The translations under genes were made by a program, and so were the position numbers. Of a DNA stretch of 21,255 nucleotides, positions 6,705 to 14,497 are shown one piece after another (position 1 is the stretch's first letter; each line of letters opens with the position of its first letter). This DNA comes from Acidimicrobiaceae bacterium (GTDB lineage: Bacteria > Actinomycetota > Acidimicrobiia > Acidimicrobiales > Bog-793), in contig JAODBN010000226.1 in assembly GCA_025463965.1 (NCBI GenBank), positions 1-21,255 on the forward strand, written 5' to 3'. The notes beneath the pieces are model-generated. The model was not told the origin of the DNA, searched no databases, and saw nothing but the letters and a program-made list of their open reading frames with translations.

Positions 6705-9575
6705 TCAGAGGTCTCGGAGGCGCGCCGCGATCTGGCTTCGGGAGGTGATGCCGAGCTTCGGGAAGGCCCGGTAGAGGTGGCCGCTGACGGTGCGAGGAGA
6801 GAGGTACAGCTGCTGGCCAATCTGCTTGTTGGAGAATCCGTCGCCCGCCATCCGGACGATCTGCAGCTCCTGGGGGGTGAGCCTCTCCCAGCTCGGTCTT
6901 CCCGACCTGCGGGCCGTCAGCTCTCCGGCAGCACGTAGCTCGGCTTTGGCCTGGTCGACCCAGACAGTGGCACCGATTCCGGAGAGCGCCGTGTAGGCCG
7001 ATCGCAGGTGATCCCGGGCTTCGGAGATCCGATGTTGGCGGCGTAGCCAGCGCCCAAACGCGAGTTCGAGACGTCCACGGAGCCACGGCCAGCTCTGTAG
7101 GTCTGAACCAAGTGCCGCGACGTAGTGGTCCTCGGCGAGCTCGTCGTCTGCGAGCACTGCTCGGGCGTAATCGAGTTGGTGTCTCAGCGTCGGCGAGACG
7201 CTATTTACCGCAACGAGCTCGAGTTCATCGATGACGCAGCGGGCGTCGTCACGCTTGCCGGCGCCCACCGCGGCATCGCTCAAGAATGAGATTCCGTGGA
7301 AGCGTTCAGTGAGGTGGAAGCTGGGATCCGACGAGTCGAACAAGCCACGGAGTGCGTGATACGCCGCTTCGTAATTTCCGTCACCGAGGTGGCCGTACCC
7401 GCGGGCAAGTTTGACGCAGGCGAGAAGCGGGTTCAGCCCACCGCCGGTCGCCACTTCCTCGACGTCATCGGCGAGCTGTTGCGCACGCGGATTATCGCCG
7501 CGCAAGCCGTGTGCCATCGCGTCGATCGCCAGAGCACCGCAGTGCCAGATGGGTTGCTGGGTTTCCAGCGCCAGGACGCGGGCCTCTTCTGACGCCATTG
7601 CGACGCGCTGGAAGTCACCCAGCTCGAGGCGGGAAAGCAGGCCCATATTCAGGACGTGCGAGAGTCGACCGAGCTGACCCCGCTGGCGAAGCCTGTTCTC
7701 GACCAGGTCGAGGAAGTGCAGGCTGCGCACTGGATCACCAATGGCAAATGCGGCCGTGCCGAGGAGGATGACAGCTTCAACGTCGCCGTCGGTCGGCACG
7801 GCAGTCCCGAGCAGGTCGTCGACCAGCTCGCTGCACTCGACCGGTTCGGCGATGGCCAAGACGGCAACATACCGGGGATCGAGGGAGGCTCCGGCGACTT
7901 GCCGCGCGACGGAGGAGACCATGTGACGCGCCTCGGGTCCGGTGTCAGACCACCAGCATCGCAAGGCGGCGGCAAGGAGGAGGTCGAGCGCCACGTCCTG
8001 CTCTCCGGCCCACTGCGCCAGGTGGCACATCTCAATGACGCGACCGCCGTCGCCGGGCGTACCGTCGTGAAAGGCTTCGCGTAAGACTTCGACGCGGGCC
8101 TGTTCGAGTTCAGTGAGCGGGTTCGCCAGCGTTTCGGCGAGCAGACGTTCGACAGCGTCGGCGCGCCCGAGGCCGAATGCATATTGCGCCGCGAGCAGTA
8201 GCCGCCGCACCCGAACCGCCGGTGAGCTGCTCAGCTGCGCAGATCGTTCAAGAGCCGCGATCGCTCCGCTGATCGAGCCCCGACGAACGCTGATGGCGTG
8301 GTTGTGTTCGAGCTCGTCGGCAACGTCGTCGTCAGGGCCGATGATGGCGAAGGCGCGATGCCAAGTGCGACGAAACGGGTGTTGATCGAGGACGGCGGCC
8401 AGCGCTCCGTGCGCTTGCTGTCGGCGGTGGACAGACTCGGACCCGAGAATGGCCGACCGCACCAGTGGGTGCCGGAACCGAATGTGCGCTTCATCTCGAG
8501 TGAGCAGGCCAGCAGCGGCCGCGGTTTCGAGTGCGTCTACGCCCACATCAATCCCGGCCAGTGCTGATGCCGCCGCGAGTATCTCGGATAGCGCGGATTG
8601 GCTACCGGTCGCGGCGATGAGCAGCGCGTCTCGTGTGGGTGAAGCAAGTTCGCCGAGGCGCCCAGCAAAGGCCTGTTCGAGCCTCGTGCTCAACTGCACA
8701 GGTGCTCCGGTAATTGAGTTGTGACCGGCAGAATCTGTGCCCCAAGTTCCGGGAAGCTCGGACAGCGCCAGCGGGTTCCCTCTTGCGAGCTCGAGGACCT
8801 GCGCATACTCGACAGAGTCCAGATGTGCCGCGGTGGAGCCGAGCAGGACCCGGGACGATTCCTCGTCGAGTGGCTCGACATTCAGGACTTGCCCGGTGGC
8901 AGCTAGAAAAGGGTTGGCGTAGCCGTTGCGAACACCGCCCACCACGATGATGTGGTCATCGCGAATACGGCGCGCCAGAAATGCCACCGCTTCCAAGCTG
9001 GGCTGATCAAGCCAGTGCACGTCGTCGATGATCACCGCGACCGGTTGATGCGAAGCGACCTCGGTCAACAGGTTGAGCGCCGCGAGACAGATCAGGAAGA
9101 GCTCGGGCGAGCCCTCCTCCTCGAGACCGAACGCTGATAGCAGTGCCCGGCGTTGGGGGGTAGCGAGGTTTTCTGCTAATTCGAGCACCGGACGCAACAG
9201 CTCATGGAGCCCTGCGAACGGAAGCTGCGATTCGGCTTCGACGCCGGTCGTCTGCAGCACCCGATATTCCTGGTCGTGCCCGTGACGGGCAGTCGCTTCG
9301 AGCAGAACTGACTTTCCAATGCCTGGGTCGCCGCATACTGCGATGGCGCGTCCGCTCGACTTCGCGGCGTCGAGAGCTGCAAAGAGTTTCCGGAGCTCAT
9401 CGTCACGGCCGATGATCTGCGGGGGAGTCCGAGCCTTGCTCGTCGGGAGTGTGGCCGCGTCCATCACGGTCGGACGCGCCGACCGTTCTGTTCTGAAGTC
9501 GACTGACTCAGAACCGTCTGGGTCCCCGTAGTCCCGTTCCAGTGCAGTCGCATCAAGCTGAGTGTGCGTCGACAA
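6705..9575 (-). CDS. LuxR-family ATPase regulator (LAL type)
   Basis: This 956-residue regulator has an AAA-like/NB-ARC-type ATPase at the N-terminus and a LuxR helix-turn-helix at the C-terminus, the layout of LAL (large ATP-binding LuxR) proteins. GDPGIGKS (residues 82-89) is Walker A and VIIDDVHWLD (181-190) is Walker B. The long middle part is helical and TPR-like. The last 59 residues, beginning LTPQELQIVRMAGDGFSNKQ and with SPRTVSGHL, bind DNA. TTG 9573-9575 is a good start, with GGGAGGGGG six bases upstream. LAL proteins usually activate pathway genes in response to a small molecule and ATP. It lies 93 bases downstream of tetR on the same strand and may share its transcript. The convergent oxidoreductase/efflux cluster is a plausible but unproven target. 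Confidence 0.93.
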   Translation of the reverse strand: MSTHTQLDATALERDYGDPDGSESVDFRTERSARPTVMDAATLPTSKARTPPQIIGRDDELRKLFAALDAAKSSGRAIAVCGDPGIGKSVLLEATARHGHDQEYRVLQTTGVEAESQLPFAGLHELLRPVLELAENLATPQRRALLSAFGLEEEGSPELFLICLAALNLLTEVASHQPVAVIIDDVHWLDQPSLEAVAFLARRIRDDHIIVVGGVRNGYANPFLAATGQVLNVEPLDEESSRVLLGSTAAHLDSVEYAQVLELARGNPLALSELPGTWGTDSAGHNSITGAPVQLSTRLEQAFAGRLGELASPTRDALLIAATGSQSALSEILAAASALAGIDVGVDALETAAAAGLLTRDEAHIRFRHPLVRSAILGSESVHRRQQAHGALAAVLDQHPFRRTWHRAFAIIGPDDDVADELEHNHAISVRRGSISGAIAALERSAQLSSSPAVRVRRLLLAAQYAFGLGRADAVERLLAETLANPLTELEQARVEVLREAFHDGTPGDGGRVIEMCHLAQWAGEQDVALDLLLAAALRCWWSDTGPEARHMVSSVARQVAGASLDPRYVAVLAIAEPVECSELVDDLLGTAVPTDGDVEAVILLGTAAFAIGDPVRSLHFLDLVENRLRQRGQLGRLSHVLNMGLLSRLELGDFQRVAMASEEARVLALETQQPIWHCGALAIDAMAHGLRGDNPRAQQLADDVEEVATGGGLNPLLACVKLARGYGHLGDGNYEAAYHALRGLFDSSDPSFHLTERFHGISFLSDAAVGAGKRDDARCVIDELELVAVNSVSPTLRHQLDYARAVLADDELAEDHYVAALGSDLQSWPWLRGRLELAFGRWLRRQHRISEARDHLRSAYTALSGIGATVWVDQAKAELRAAGELTARRSGRPSWERLTPQELQIVRMAGDGFSNKQIGQQLYLSPRTVSGHLYRAFPKLGITSRSQIAARLRDL

Positions 9576-9668
9576 TGCTCGCCCCCTCCCGGCTCATTGA
9601 TCTGCCTCCAACGTCGCTCGGTGATCGAGTCGATTCGCTACTTCCTCGCCGACCCTGGTTCCATTGAG

Positions 9669-10280
9669 CTACCCCGTTGAGGGGCTTGTCAGTACTGGCA
9701 TCTTCCGTGTCTCGTTTTCGATCATCTGCGCGATCGCGTCTGCGGTGGTCCTCAAAAATTCTGCGTTGCGAGCGGCACGACTGAGGACCATTGCGCCTTC
9801 GAATGTCGACATGACGAGATCGGCGAGGATGCCAGCGCGCTGAGAAGCGATACCCCAGGGTTCGAAGTGGCACACGAGGGCGTTCCTCCACCGATCGAAG
9901 ACTTGTTCAAAGTCGACCGTGAGCTCCTCCTCGGTAGGCGCGAGTTCAAGAACCATGGTGGCGATGGCACAACCTTGCACGTAGTCGGAGCTCTCCAGCC
10001 GATGCGCGACCACCTCGGCCAATGCCCGCACGATTGAAGCCGGATCCCTGGCGTTGTCAGCTGCCACGGCAACCATCTCTTCGATCTCGTCACCAGCGGC
10101 CGCGACAGCCTCCCGAGCCAGTTGCTGTTTTCCGCCTGGAAAGTAGTAATAGGTCGATCCGCGGGGAACGCCGCTGCGCTCGATGACATCGGAGAATGCT
10201 GTGGCGTGGTAGCCGCGCTCGCGGAACAGCTCGCGGGCAGCACTGATCATCCGAGCACGCCCATCGCGGTTTCTGGCCAC
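9669..10280 (-). CDS. TetR/AcrR-family repressor (LmrA/YxaF-like)
   Basis: This 203-residue protein has the N-terminal TetR DNA-binding domain. MISAARELFRERGYHATAFS leads into DVIERSGVPRGSTYYYFPGG, with the recognition helix ending at the typical YYYF. The rest is an all-helical ligand-binding and dimer domain resembling the LmrA/YxaF branch, which often controls efflux pumps and oxidoreductases. The start is GTG 10278-10280. No strong ribosome-binding site is visible, so a short leader or leaderless mRNA is possible. A 6-bp inverted repeat lies directly upstream and could be its own operator. It precedes the LAL gene on the same strand. Regulation of the nearby DHA2 pump would be normal for the family but is inferred. 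Confidence 0.9.
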   Translation of the reverse strand: MARNRDGRARMISAARELFRERGYHATAFSDVIERSGVPRGSTYYYFPGGKQQLAREAVAAAGDEIEEMVAVAADNARDPASIVRALAEVVAHRLESSDYVQGCAIATMVLELAPTEEELTVDFEQVFDRWRNALVCHFEPWGIASQRAGILADLVMSTFEGAMVLSRAARNAEFLRTTADAIAQMIENETRKMPVLTSPSTG

Positions 10281-10281
10281 A

Positions 10282-10301
10282 CAGCCATAATAGGGTGGCT
10301 G
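10282..10301. promoter_or_regulatory. Inverted repeat before tetR, candidate autoregulatory operator
   Basis: CAGCCA (10282-10287) and TGGCTG (10296-10301) are perfect inverted copies around an 8-base AT-rich centre, TAATAGGG. The site abuts the GTG start of the TetR gene (10278-10280), so bound repressor would cover the transcription or translation start. TetR proteins commonly bind dyads of this size in front of their own gene. No second exact copy was noticed in the window. Confidence 0.4.
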
Positions 10302-11213
10302 CTAAGTATGCCGCACGACTTATTTGGATCAGCGTTCGAGCGCCGTCGTGATGTTTCAGTACAGAAATTAGAGAAAGTAGGCCTTGAGCTGCTCATACGC
10401 TTCCCCCGCCACTGTGAACCCTCGCTCGCACTGTTATCAATTCGATGACAGCGTGAGCGAGGGTTCGCTCTTCTCCGGCTGAGAATGCGCGTGCGGGTTC
10501 TGACCTCCGCGATCCTCGTCGAGCGTCCAATCCGTCCGAAGGGCCTCGAGAGCCGCAGGAGCCCGGCATTGGCTCGCTATAAGTCTTCTCGGCGGTTCTA
10601 TATCGTCGGTATTCTCCGACCGGCCGTCCTGGCGCCCCAGATCGACTCCTCTGTTCTGGTCGAGGGCCTTTGGCACTCGCGAGCGGTCCAAGCGGCTTGC
10701 GAGCGCGGGCCTTCAGGTGATCGAGAACGAGCGTGGATAACTCGCCTCGATGGAGTCGAAGTCCCTCGGCGGTACGTTCGGTGCCTTCCGGTTTCGTTCG
10801 CTCCCCGCCGTTCTTGCCGCTCTGGCTCCCGGGCGCCGAAACTTCGGGGGCGAGGCTCCAGCGGTTCGGCGATGCGCCGGCCGTTCTCGCGCCCGCCGAC
10901 TTGCCGCACGACCTTGGTCCTCCTCGCAGGGGCGCAATTGGGTTGACATTCTCAGAGGTCGGTCTTTGCGGCGAACGGGAGCAGCTGACGGAGCAGCCTT
11001 CCTCAGCCGGTGGCACTGCCCGTCAGTGCCGGCGCGGCTGGTGTGGCTGTCAGCGGCTAACCGGTTTTCAGCCTCCCGCCACGGCTGGGACGGGACCACG
11101 CCCGGTCCCGGCCGTGTAACCCGCCTGCCTACTAGGAGGTTGTGGTCGGTCGAAGAGGAGCTTCGCAAGCCGACCGACCCTGAGGAATGGGATTTCCGGT
11201 AGCGGCACTTCAA
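10302..11213. other. Gene-poor stretch of about 0.9 kb without a recognised gene
   Basis: Several open frames of 100-200 codons cross this stretch on both strands. They are low-complexity, rich in Arg, Gly, Ser and Pro, and contain no motif I recognise. I therefore treat them as chance frames in GC-rich DNA. The stretch holds one long inverted repeat (10416-10466) and a small dyad CGGGAC/GTCCCG (11091-11110). Near its right end a frame closing at TAG 11200-11202 reads WSVEEELRKPTDPEEWDFR. That is charged and protein-like, and may be the tail of a lost gene. The TetR promoter (left) and the promoter of the secreted-protein pair (right) should lie here, but no convincing -35/-10 pair was identified. 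Confidence 0.5.
10416..10466. repeat. Long imperfect inverted repeat (23-bp arms, 5-base loop)
   Basis: The left arm 10416-10438 and right arm 10444-10466 pair over 23 positions with three mismatches, most of which are G-U compatible in RNA. The outer 12 bases, GAACCCTCGCTC against GAGCGAGGGTTC, are perfect. The loop is AATTC. There is no T-run on either side, so a simple intrinsic terminator is not supported. Alternatives are a recombination or attachment site, a REP-like element, or a protein-binding dyad. Confidence 0.7.
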
Positions 11214-11226
11214 GGAGAGAGATCGA

Positions 11227-12363
11227 ATGAACCTACCTACCCGTGTTGCATCTATGGCGCTGCTGGCGGCCACTTCTGGCTCGGTGGGCCTGCTAGCAGC
11301 GGCCAATCCGGCGCACGCCAGCGGTAACGGCATCGCCACCCGCTCTTACCAGCAGACCAACCTGGTCTCCGACATCCCTGGGCAGGCCCTCCACACGGAC
11401 CCCAACCTCCGCAACTCTTGGGGCACCTCGACCGGCCCCGGGCTGCCCATCTGGGTGTCCGACAACTCGGCCGGCGCGGCTACCCTCTACGACGGTCAGG
11501 GCAACCCCCAGCCCGCCGGCAAGCAGCTGGTCGTGTCGATACCGGCGCCCTCGTCGGCGGGCCCTGGCGCGGTCGGGGCCCCCGACGGGACTGTGTTCAA
11601 CCCGACGACCGGCTTCGTCGTGTCCAACGGGACCTCCTCGGCTCCGGCCAAGTTCCTGTTCGCGACCGAGGACGGCACCATCGCGGGGTGGAACCCGACG
11701 GTCGACGGGACGCACGCCGTCATCGCCGTGGATCGCTCGACCGCGACCGACCGCGCCGGTGATGTTGGCGCGGTGTACAAGGGCTTGGCCCTGATCACCA
11801 CCCCGACCGGCACCAACATCTACGCCTCCAACTTCCGCTTCGGCGTGGTCGAGGAGTTCAACAGCAACTTCCAGTTGGTCAAGAGCTTCACCGATCCGAC
11901 CATCCCGGCTGGCTTTGCCCCCTTCGGCGTCCACAACGTAGGTGGCAACCTGTTCGTGACCTACGCCAAGCAGGGGCCGGGCAAGTTCGACGACGATGCC
12001 GGCCCGGGCAACGGGTTCGTAGACGAGTTCTCGCCGGGAGGCCAGCTGCTCGCCCGCGTGGCCAGCCAGGGACGGCTCGACTCGCCCTGGGCGGTGACCC
12101 AGGCCCCCTCCTCGTTCGGCACCTTCGCCGGGGACATCCTGGTGGGGAACTTCGGTGACGGCCGGATCAATGCCTTCGACCCCACCACCCACGAGTTCCT
12201 CGGGCAGCTCCGTGACCACGGTGGCCCGCTCACCATCCAAGGTCTGTGGGGCCTTCGCTTCCCGACCGGGTCGTTGAACGTCACCCCGGGCGCCCTCTAC
12301 TTCACCGCCGGTCCCGACCACGAGACCAACGGCCTGTTCGGCGACATCGTCCCCCGCCCCTAA
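11227..12363 (+). CDS. Secreted TIGR03118-family beta-propeller-like protein
   Basis: This 378-residue protein has a Sec-type signal peptide: MNLPTRVASMALLAA, then a hydrophobic stretch ending ANPAHA at about residue 32. The mature part begins with YQQTNLVSDIPGQALHTDPN and LRNSWGTSTGPGLPIWVSDN, the hallmark opening of the uncharacterised TIGR03118 family. Repeated strand-turn units such as FLFATEDGTIAGWNP, NIYASNFRFGVVEEFN and DILVGNFGDGRINAFDP suggest a propeller. The family has no known activity. AAGGAGAGA sits just before the ATG and supports the start. A strong hairpin follows the stop and the haloperoxidase-like gene begins 92 bases later, so the two probably form one unit. Recognition of the family is from memory of its opening motif. 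Confidence 0.85.
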   Translation: MNLPTRVASMALLAATSGSVGLLAAANPAHASGNGIATRSYQQTNLVSDIPGQALHTDPNLRNSWGTSTGPGLPIWVSDNSAGAATLYDGQGNPQPAGKQLVVSIPAPSSAGPGAVGAPDGTVFNPTTGFVVSNGTSSAPAKFLFATEDGTIAGWNPTVDGTHAVIAVDRSTATDRAGDVGAVYKGLALITTPTGTNIYASNFRFGVVEEFNSNFQLVKSFTDPTIPAGFAPFGVHNVGGNLFVTYAKQGPGKFDDDAGPGNGFVDEFSPGGQLLARVASQGRLDSPWAVTQAPSSFGTFAGDILVGNFGDGRINAFDPTTHEFLGQLRDHGGPLTIQGLWGLRFPTGSLNVTPGALYFTAGPDHETNGLFGDIVPRP

Positions 12364-12378
12364 CCACCGCTTCCCCAG

Positions 12379-12415
12379 CCACAGACGGGTCCGGTTCGGC
12401 TGGGCCCGTCTGTGG
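12379..12415 (+). terminator. Hairpin terminator after the TIGR03118 gene
   Basis: A 14-bp stem (12379-12392 pairing with 12402-12415, one T-G pair) closes a 9-base loop and is followed by TTT. It starts 15 bases after the stop codon. It is GC-rich and stable but has only a short T-run, so it may be a partial terminator or an mRNA-stabilising hairpin between two co-transcribed genes. Confidence 0.7.
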
Positions 12416-12455
12416 TTTCGCGCCTCACCGCCACTCACTACACGAGGAGAACCTC

Positions 12456-13814
12456 ATGAAACGACTCACCAAAGCCATGACTGCCGCACTGATGGGATCG
12501 GTAGCCGCCGTCGGCGCCTTAGCCGCGCCCGGATGGGCCCAGGAAGGATCCGCCCGCAGCCACAGCACGACCGCCTCGGAGGTCGGCACGGTCCTGGTCG
12601 ACGCCCCGGCCAGCCGGGCCGCCTTCGCCCCGGGCAGCGGCCAACTGGTCGTCGACTGGAACAAGGAGCTGATCAAGATCGAGCAGACGCCCGGCGCCCA
12701 GCCGGCGACGATCCACCCGACCCGGAGCTACGCGCTCCTGCAGACCGCCACATACGACGCGGTCGTGTCGATCACCCATGCCGACGCTCCGTACGCTTTC
12801 TCGATCGTGGCACCTCGCGACGCCCGACCCGACGCCGCGGCCGACCAGGCGGCTCACGACATCCTTAGCTCACTGTTCCCCTCTTTTGGCACCCAGCTGG
12901 ACCAGATGCTGGCGACGGAGCTGGCCAGCGTTCCGAACGGCCCGGGCAAGGACGCTGGGATCACGGTCGGCCAGCGGGCGGCCACCCTGCTGCTCGCCCT
13001 TCGGGCCAACGACGGGTCGGCAGCCACGCCCCCCACCTTCAACTTCGTCAACCAGCCCGGGGCCTACCAGAAGACCCCGCCCAACGACCTCAACCCGGTG
13101 TTCACCAACTGGGGCAGCGTGACCCCGTGGGTGTTGAACGCCGGAGACCAGTTCCGGCCTCCGCCGCCCCCGGCCCTGACCAGCCCCGAGTGGGCGGCCG
13201 CCATCAACCAGGTCCAAAGCCTGGGCGAGAACACCAGCACCACGCGGACCCCCGATGAGACGACCATTGCCAAGTTCTGGGCTCCGCCGATCTGGAACAC
13301 CTGGAACGAGATCGCCGATGGCCAGGTCATCAGCCACCAGTCGAACCTGGAGAACGCTGCCCACGTGATGGAGACGCTCAACCAGACGTTGGCGGACAGC
13401 GCCATCGGTTTCTACGACGCCAAGTACACGTACAACCTCTGGCGGCCCGTCACCGCCATCGAGGCCGGCACGCCCAACAACCCGGCCGTCGATCCGGCCA
13501 ACCCGACCTGGCTGCCCCAGCCCACGACCACAGCCGCCGACCCCTCCTACCCGGCGGCCCACAGCACGGTCAGCGAAGCGGCCGCCACCATCCTGAGCGC
13601 CTTCTACGGGCACCATGTCGACCTGACCGTCGCCTCCGACGCCCTGCCCGGCGTTACCCGAAGCTTCTCCAGCTTCCAGGCGGTGGCCGATGAGGCCGGC
13701 TTCAGCCGGATCGTTGCTGGCCAGCACACGAGCATCGACGTGAACGCCGGCGACGCGCTCGGCAAGAACATCGCCCAGTTCGTTCTCGGCCAGGCCTTCG
13801 GCACCGAAGGCTGA
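12456..13814 (+). CDS. Secreted vanadium-dependent haloperoxidase-like protein (PAP2 superfamily)
   Basis: ATG 12456 is preceded by GAGGAGA and followed at once by a Sec signal peptide ending near GWAQE (residues 26-30). A longer frame reaching back to 12246 has no such support. The protein is 452 residues, in the usual range. The vanadate/phosphate-binding triad of the PAP2/haloperoxidase fold is present. YDAKYTYNLWRPVTAIEAG supplies Lys323 and Arg330, PSYPAAHST supplies His369, and SRIVAGQH supplies Arg418 and His424, the expected vanadate ligand. In fungal chloroperoxidase the middle motif contains Ser-Gly-His. Here it is Ala-Ala-His, so a halide-related serine is missing. Haloperoxidases use hydrogen peroxide to oxidise halides outside the cell. 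An acid phosphatase activity is the main alternative. Confidence 0.88.
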   Translation: MKRLTKAMTAALMGSVAAVGALAAPGWAQEGSARSHSTTASEVGTVLVDAPASRAAFAPGSGQLVVDWNKELIKIEQTPGAQPATIHPTRSYALLQTATYDAVVSITHADAPYAFSIVAPRDARPDAAADQAAHDILSSLFPSFGTQLDQMLATELASVPNGPGKDAGITVGQRAATLLLALRANDGSAATPPTFNFVNQPGAYQKTPPNDLNPVFTNWGSVTPWVLNAGDQFRPPPPPALTSPEWAAAINQVQSLGENTSTTRTPDETTIAKFWAPPIWNTWNEIADGQVISHQSNLENAAHVMETLNQTLADSAIGFYDAKYTYNLWRPVTAIEAGTPNNPAVDPANPTWLPQPTTTAADPSYPAAHSTVSEAAATILSAFYGHHVDLTVASDALPGVTRSFSSFQAVADEAGFSRIVAGQHTSIDVNAGDALGKNIAQFVLGQAFGTEG

Positions 13815-13834
13815 ACCTGCCCCTGGCCATGAAC

Positions 13835-13868
13835 GCGGGGTGCCGCCCAATGTGGGGCGGCACCCCGC
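13835..13868 (+). terminator. Strong hairpin after the haloperoxidase-like gene
   Basis: A perfect 14-bp GC-rich stem (13835-13848 with 13855-13868) closes a 6-base loop, 20 bases after the stop codon. No T-run follows. Hairpins of this kind often end transcription or protect mRNA 3' ends in high-GC Actinomycetota. Confidence 0.7.
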
Positions 13869-13989
13869 GACCGGCGACTGCGTCCGGGGAGAAATTGCGG
13901 TGTACCACCCGCAACGCGCCAATCCCAAGATTGTCTCAGATAGCAACGCGAGAGCTGCTTTCTTGGATGCTTCGACGCCGGAGCGCATG

Positions 13990-14152
13990 CGCCCAGAGAG
14001 TCAGATCCCCCGCCTCGCCGCCGAAGGCGACAGCAACCCTGAATTGCCTCCAAGCTCTGCATCAGCCCGAACACGGTCGACTACCACCTACGGAAGGTCT
14101 ACCGAAACGCGACGTCACCACCCGCCTCGACCTCCGTGGTCTATTCACATAG
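13990..14152 (+). pseudogene. LuxR-family helix-turn-helix domain remnant, frameshifted
   Basis: Three frames together give a LuxR C-terminal DNA-binding domain. RPESQIPRLAAEGDSNPE (from 13990) continues after a one-base deletion near 14045 as SKLCISPNTVDYHLRKVYR. A second one-base deletion near 14105 leads to KRDVTTRLDLRGLFT and TAG at 14150-14152. SPNTVDYHLRKVYRK is a textbook LuxR recognition-helix region. No ATPase or sensor domain is found upstream. The haloperoxidase hairpin ends at 13868, which leaves no room for one. This is therefore the tail of a lost regulator, different in sequence from the intact LAL gene at 6705-9575. The 120 bases from 13869 to 13989 show nothing I recognise. 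Confidence 0.75.
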
Positions 14153-14161
14153 TCGCCCAGG

Positions 14162-14390
14162 ACTAACGAACTCCTGCAAGACCGTCTCATAACCAAGCAA
14201 ACCAGACGAGTAGTACTTCCCCAAGGGACGGACCTCTCTGGTCACACCGGGGACTACCTCCGGTCGATCGGGCACCGCCTCAACAACCGACCGCGGAAAC
14301 CCTTCGGCGGACCACGGCCCGCCGTCGTCCTCGCTAACCACCTGCGATTACGAGGGCTTCCGTTGCGTCGGTCGCCGGAATCCACCCGCC
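14162..14390 (+). mobile_element. IS30-family transposase C-terminal remnant
   Basis: One frame reads TNELLQ, then VVLPQGTDLSGHTGDYLRSI, then GHRLNNRPRKPFGGPRPAVV. This matches the end of IS30-family transposases (TNGLLR, PKGTDLS, LN.RPRK.LG..TP). The upstream catalytic core is missing and the frame has no start. Bases 14361-14390 resemble the sequence that commonly follows the transposase stop in actinobacterial IS30 elements, so the right end of the element may survive there. This last point is from memory. No target duplication was identified. Confidence 0.6.
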
Positions 14391-14485
14391 GAAGGGGAGT
14401 CAAGATTTGGCCGTCGTTGACGCCGCGGTCGAAGCAACAAGACGCACCTGGATGCCCGGTCTCTCTTGGGCGACCACGGGTTTCA

Positions 14486-14491
14486 TAGGAT
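14486..14491 (+). promoter_or_regulatory. Candidate -10 box (TAGGAT) for the mini-ORF and MFS exporter
   Basis: TAGGAT fits the actinobacterial -10 consensus TANNNT and ends six bases before the ATG at 14498. Transcription would then start at or next to that ATG, giving a leaderless mRNA. No good -35 element was found at the normal distance; TTGGGC at 14466-14471 is too close. Confidence 0.35.
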
Positions 14492-14497
14492 GCGGTG

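Noticed and set aside
10393..11016. 207-codon minus-strand and overlapping plus-strand frames in the gene-poor stretch
   Set aside because: Composition is dominated by Arg, Ser, Gly and Pro. No motif or ribosome-binding site stands out, and frames of this length are expected by chance at this GC content.
11293..12438. 381-codon open frame on the minus strand opposite the TIGR03118 gene
   Set aside because: It is low-complexity, Gly/Arg/Val-rich and has no motif. The plus-strand frame has a signal peptide, a ribosome-binding site and a family match, so this is an antisense shadow of GC-rich codons.
12870..13988. 372-codon open frame on the minus strand opposite the haloperoxidase-like gene
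   Set aside because: It lies across the catalytic motifs and terminator hairpin of the plus-strand gene and shows no recognisable domain.
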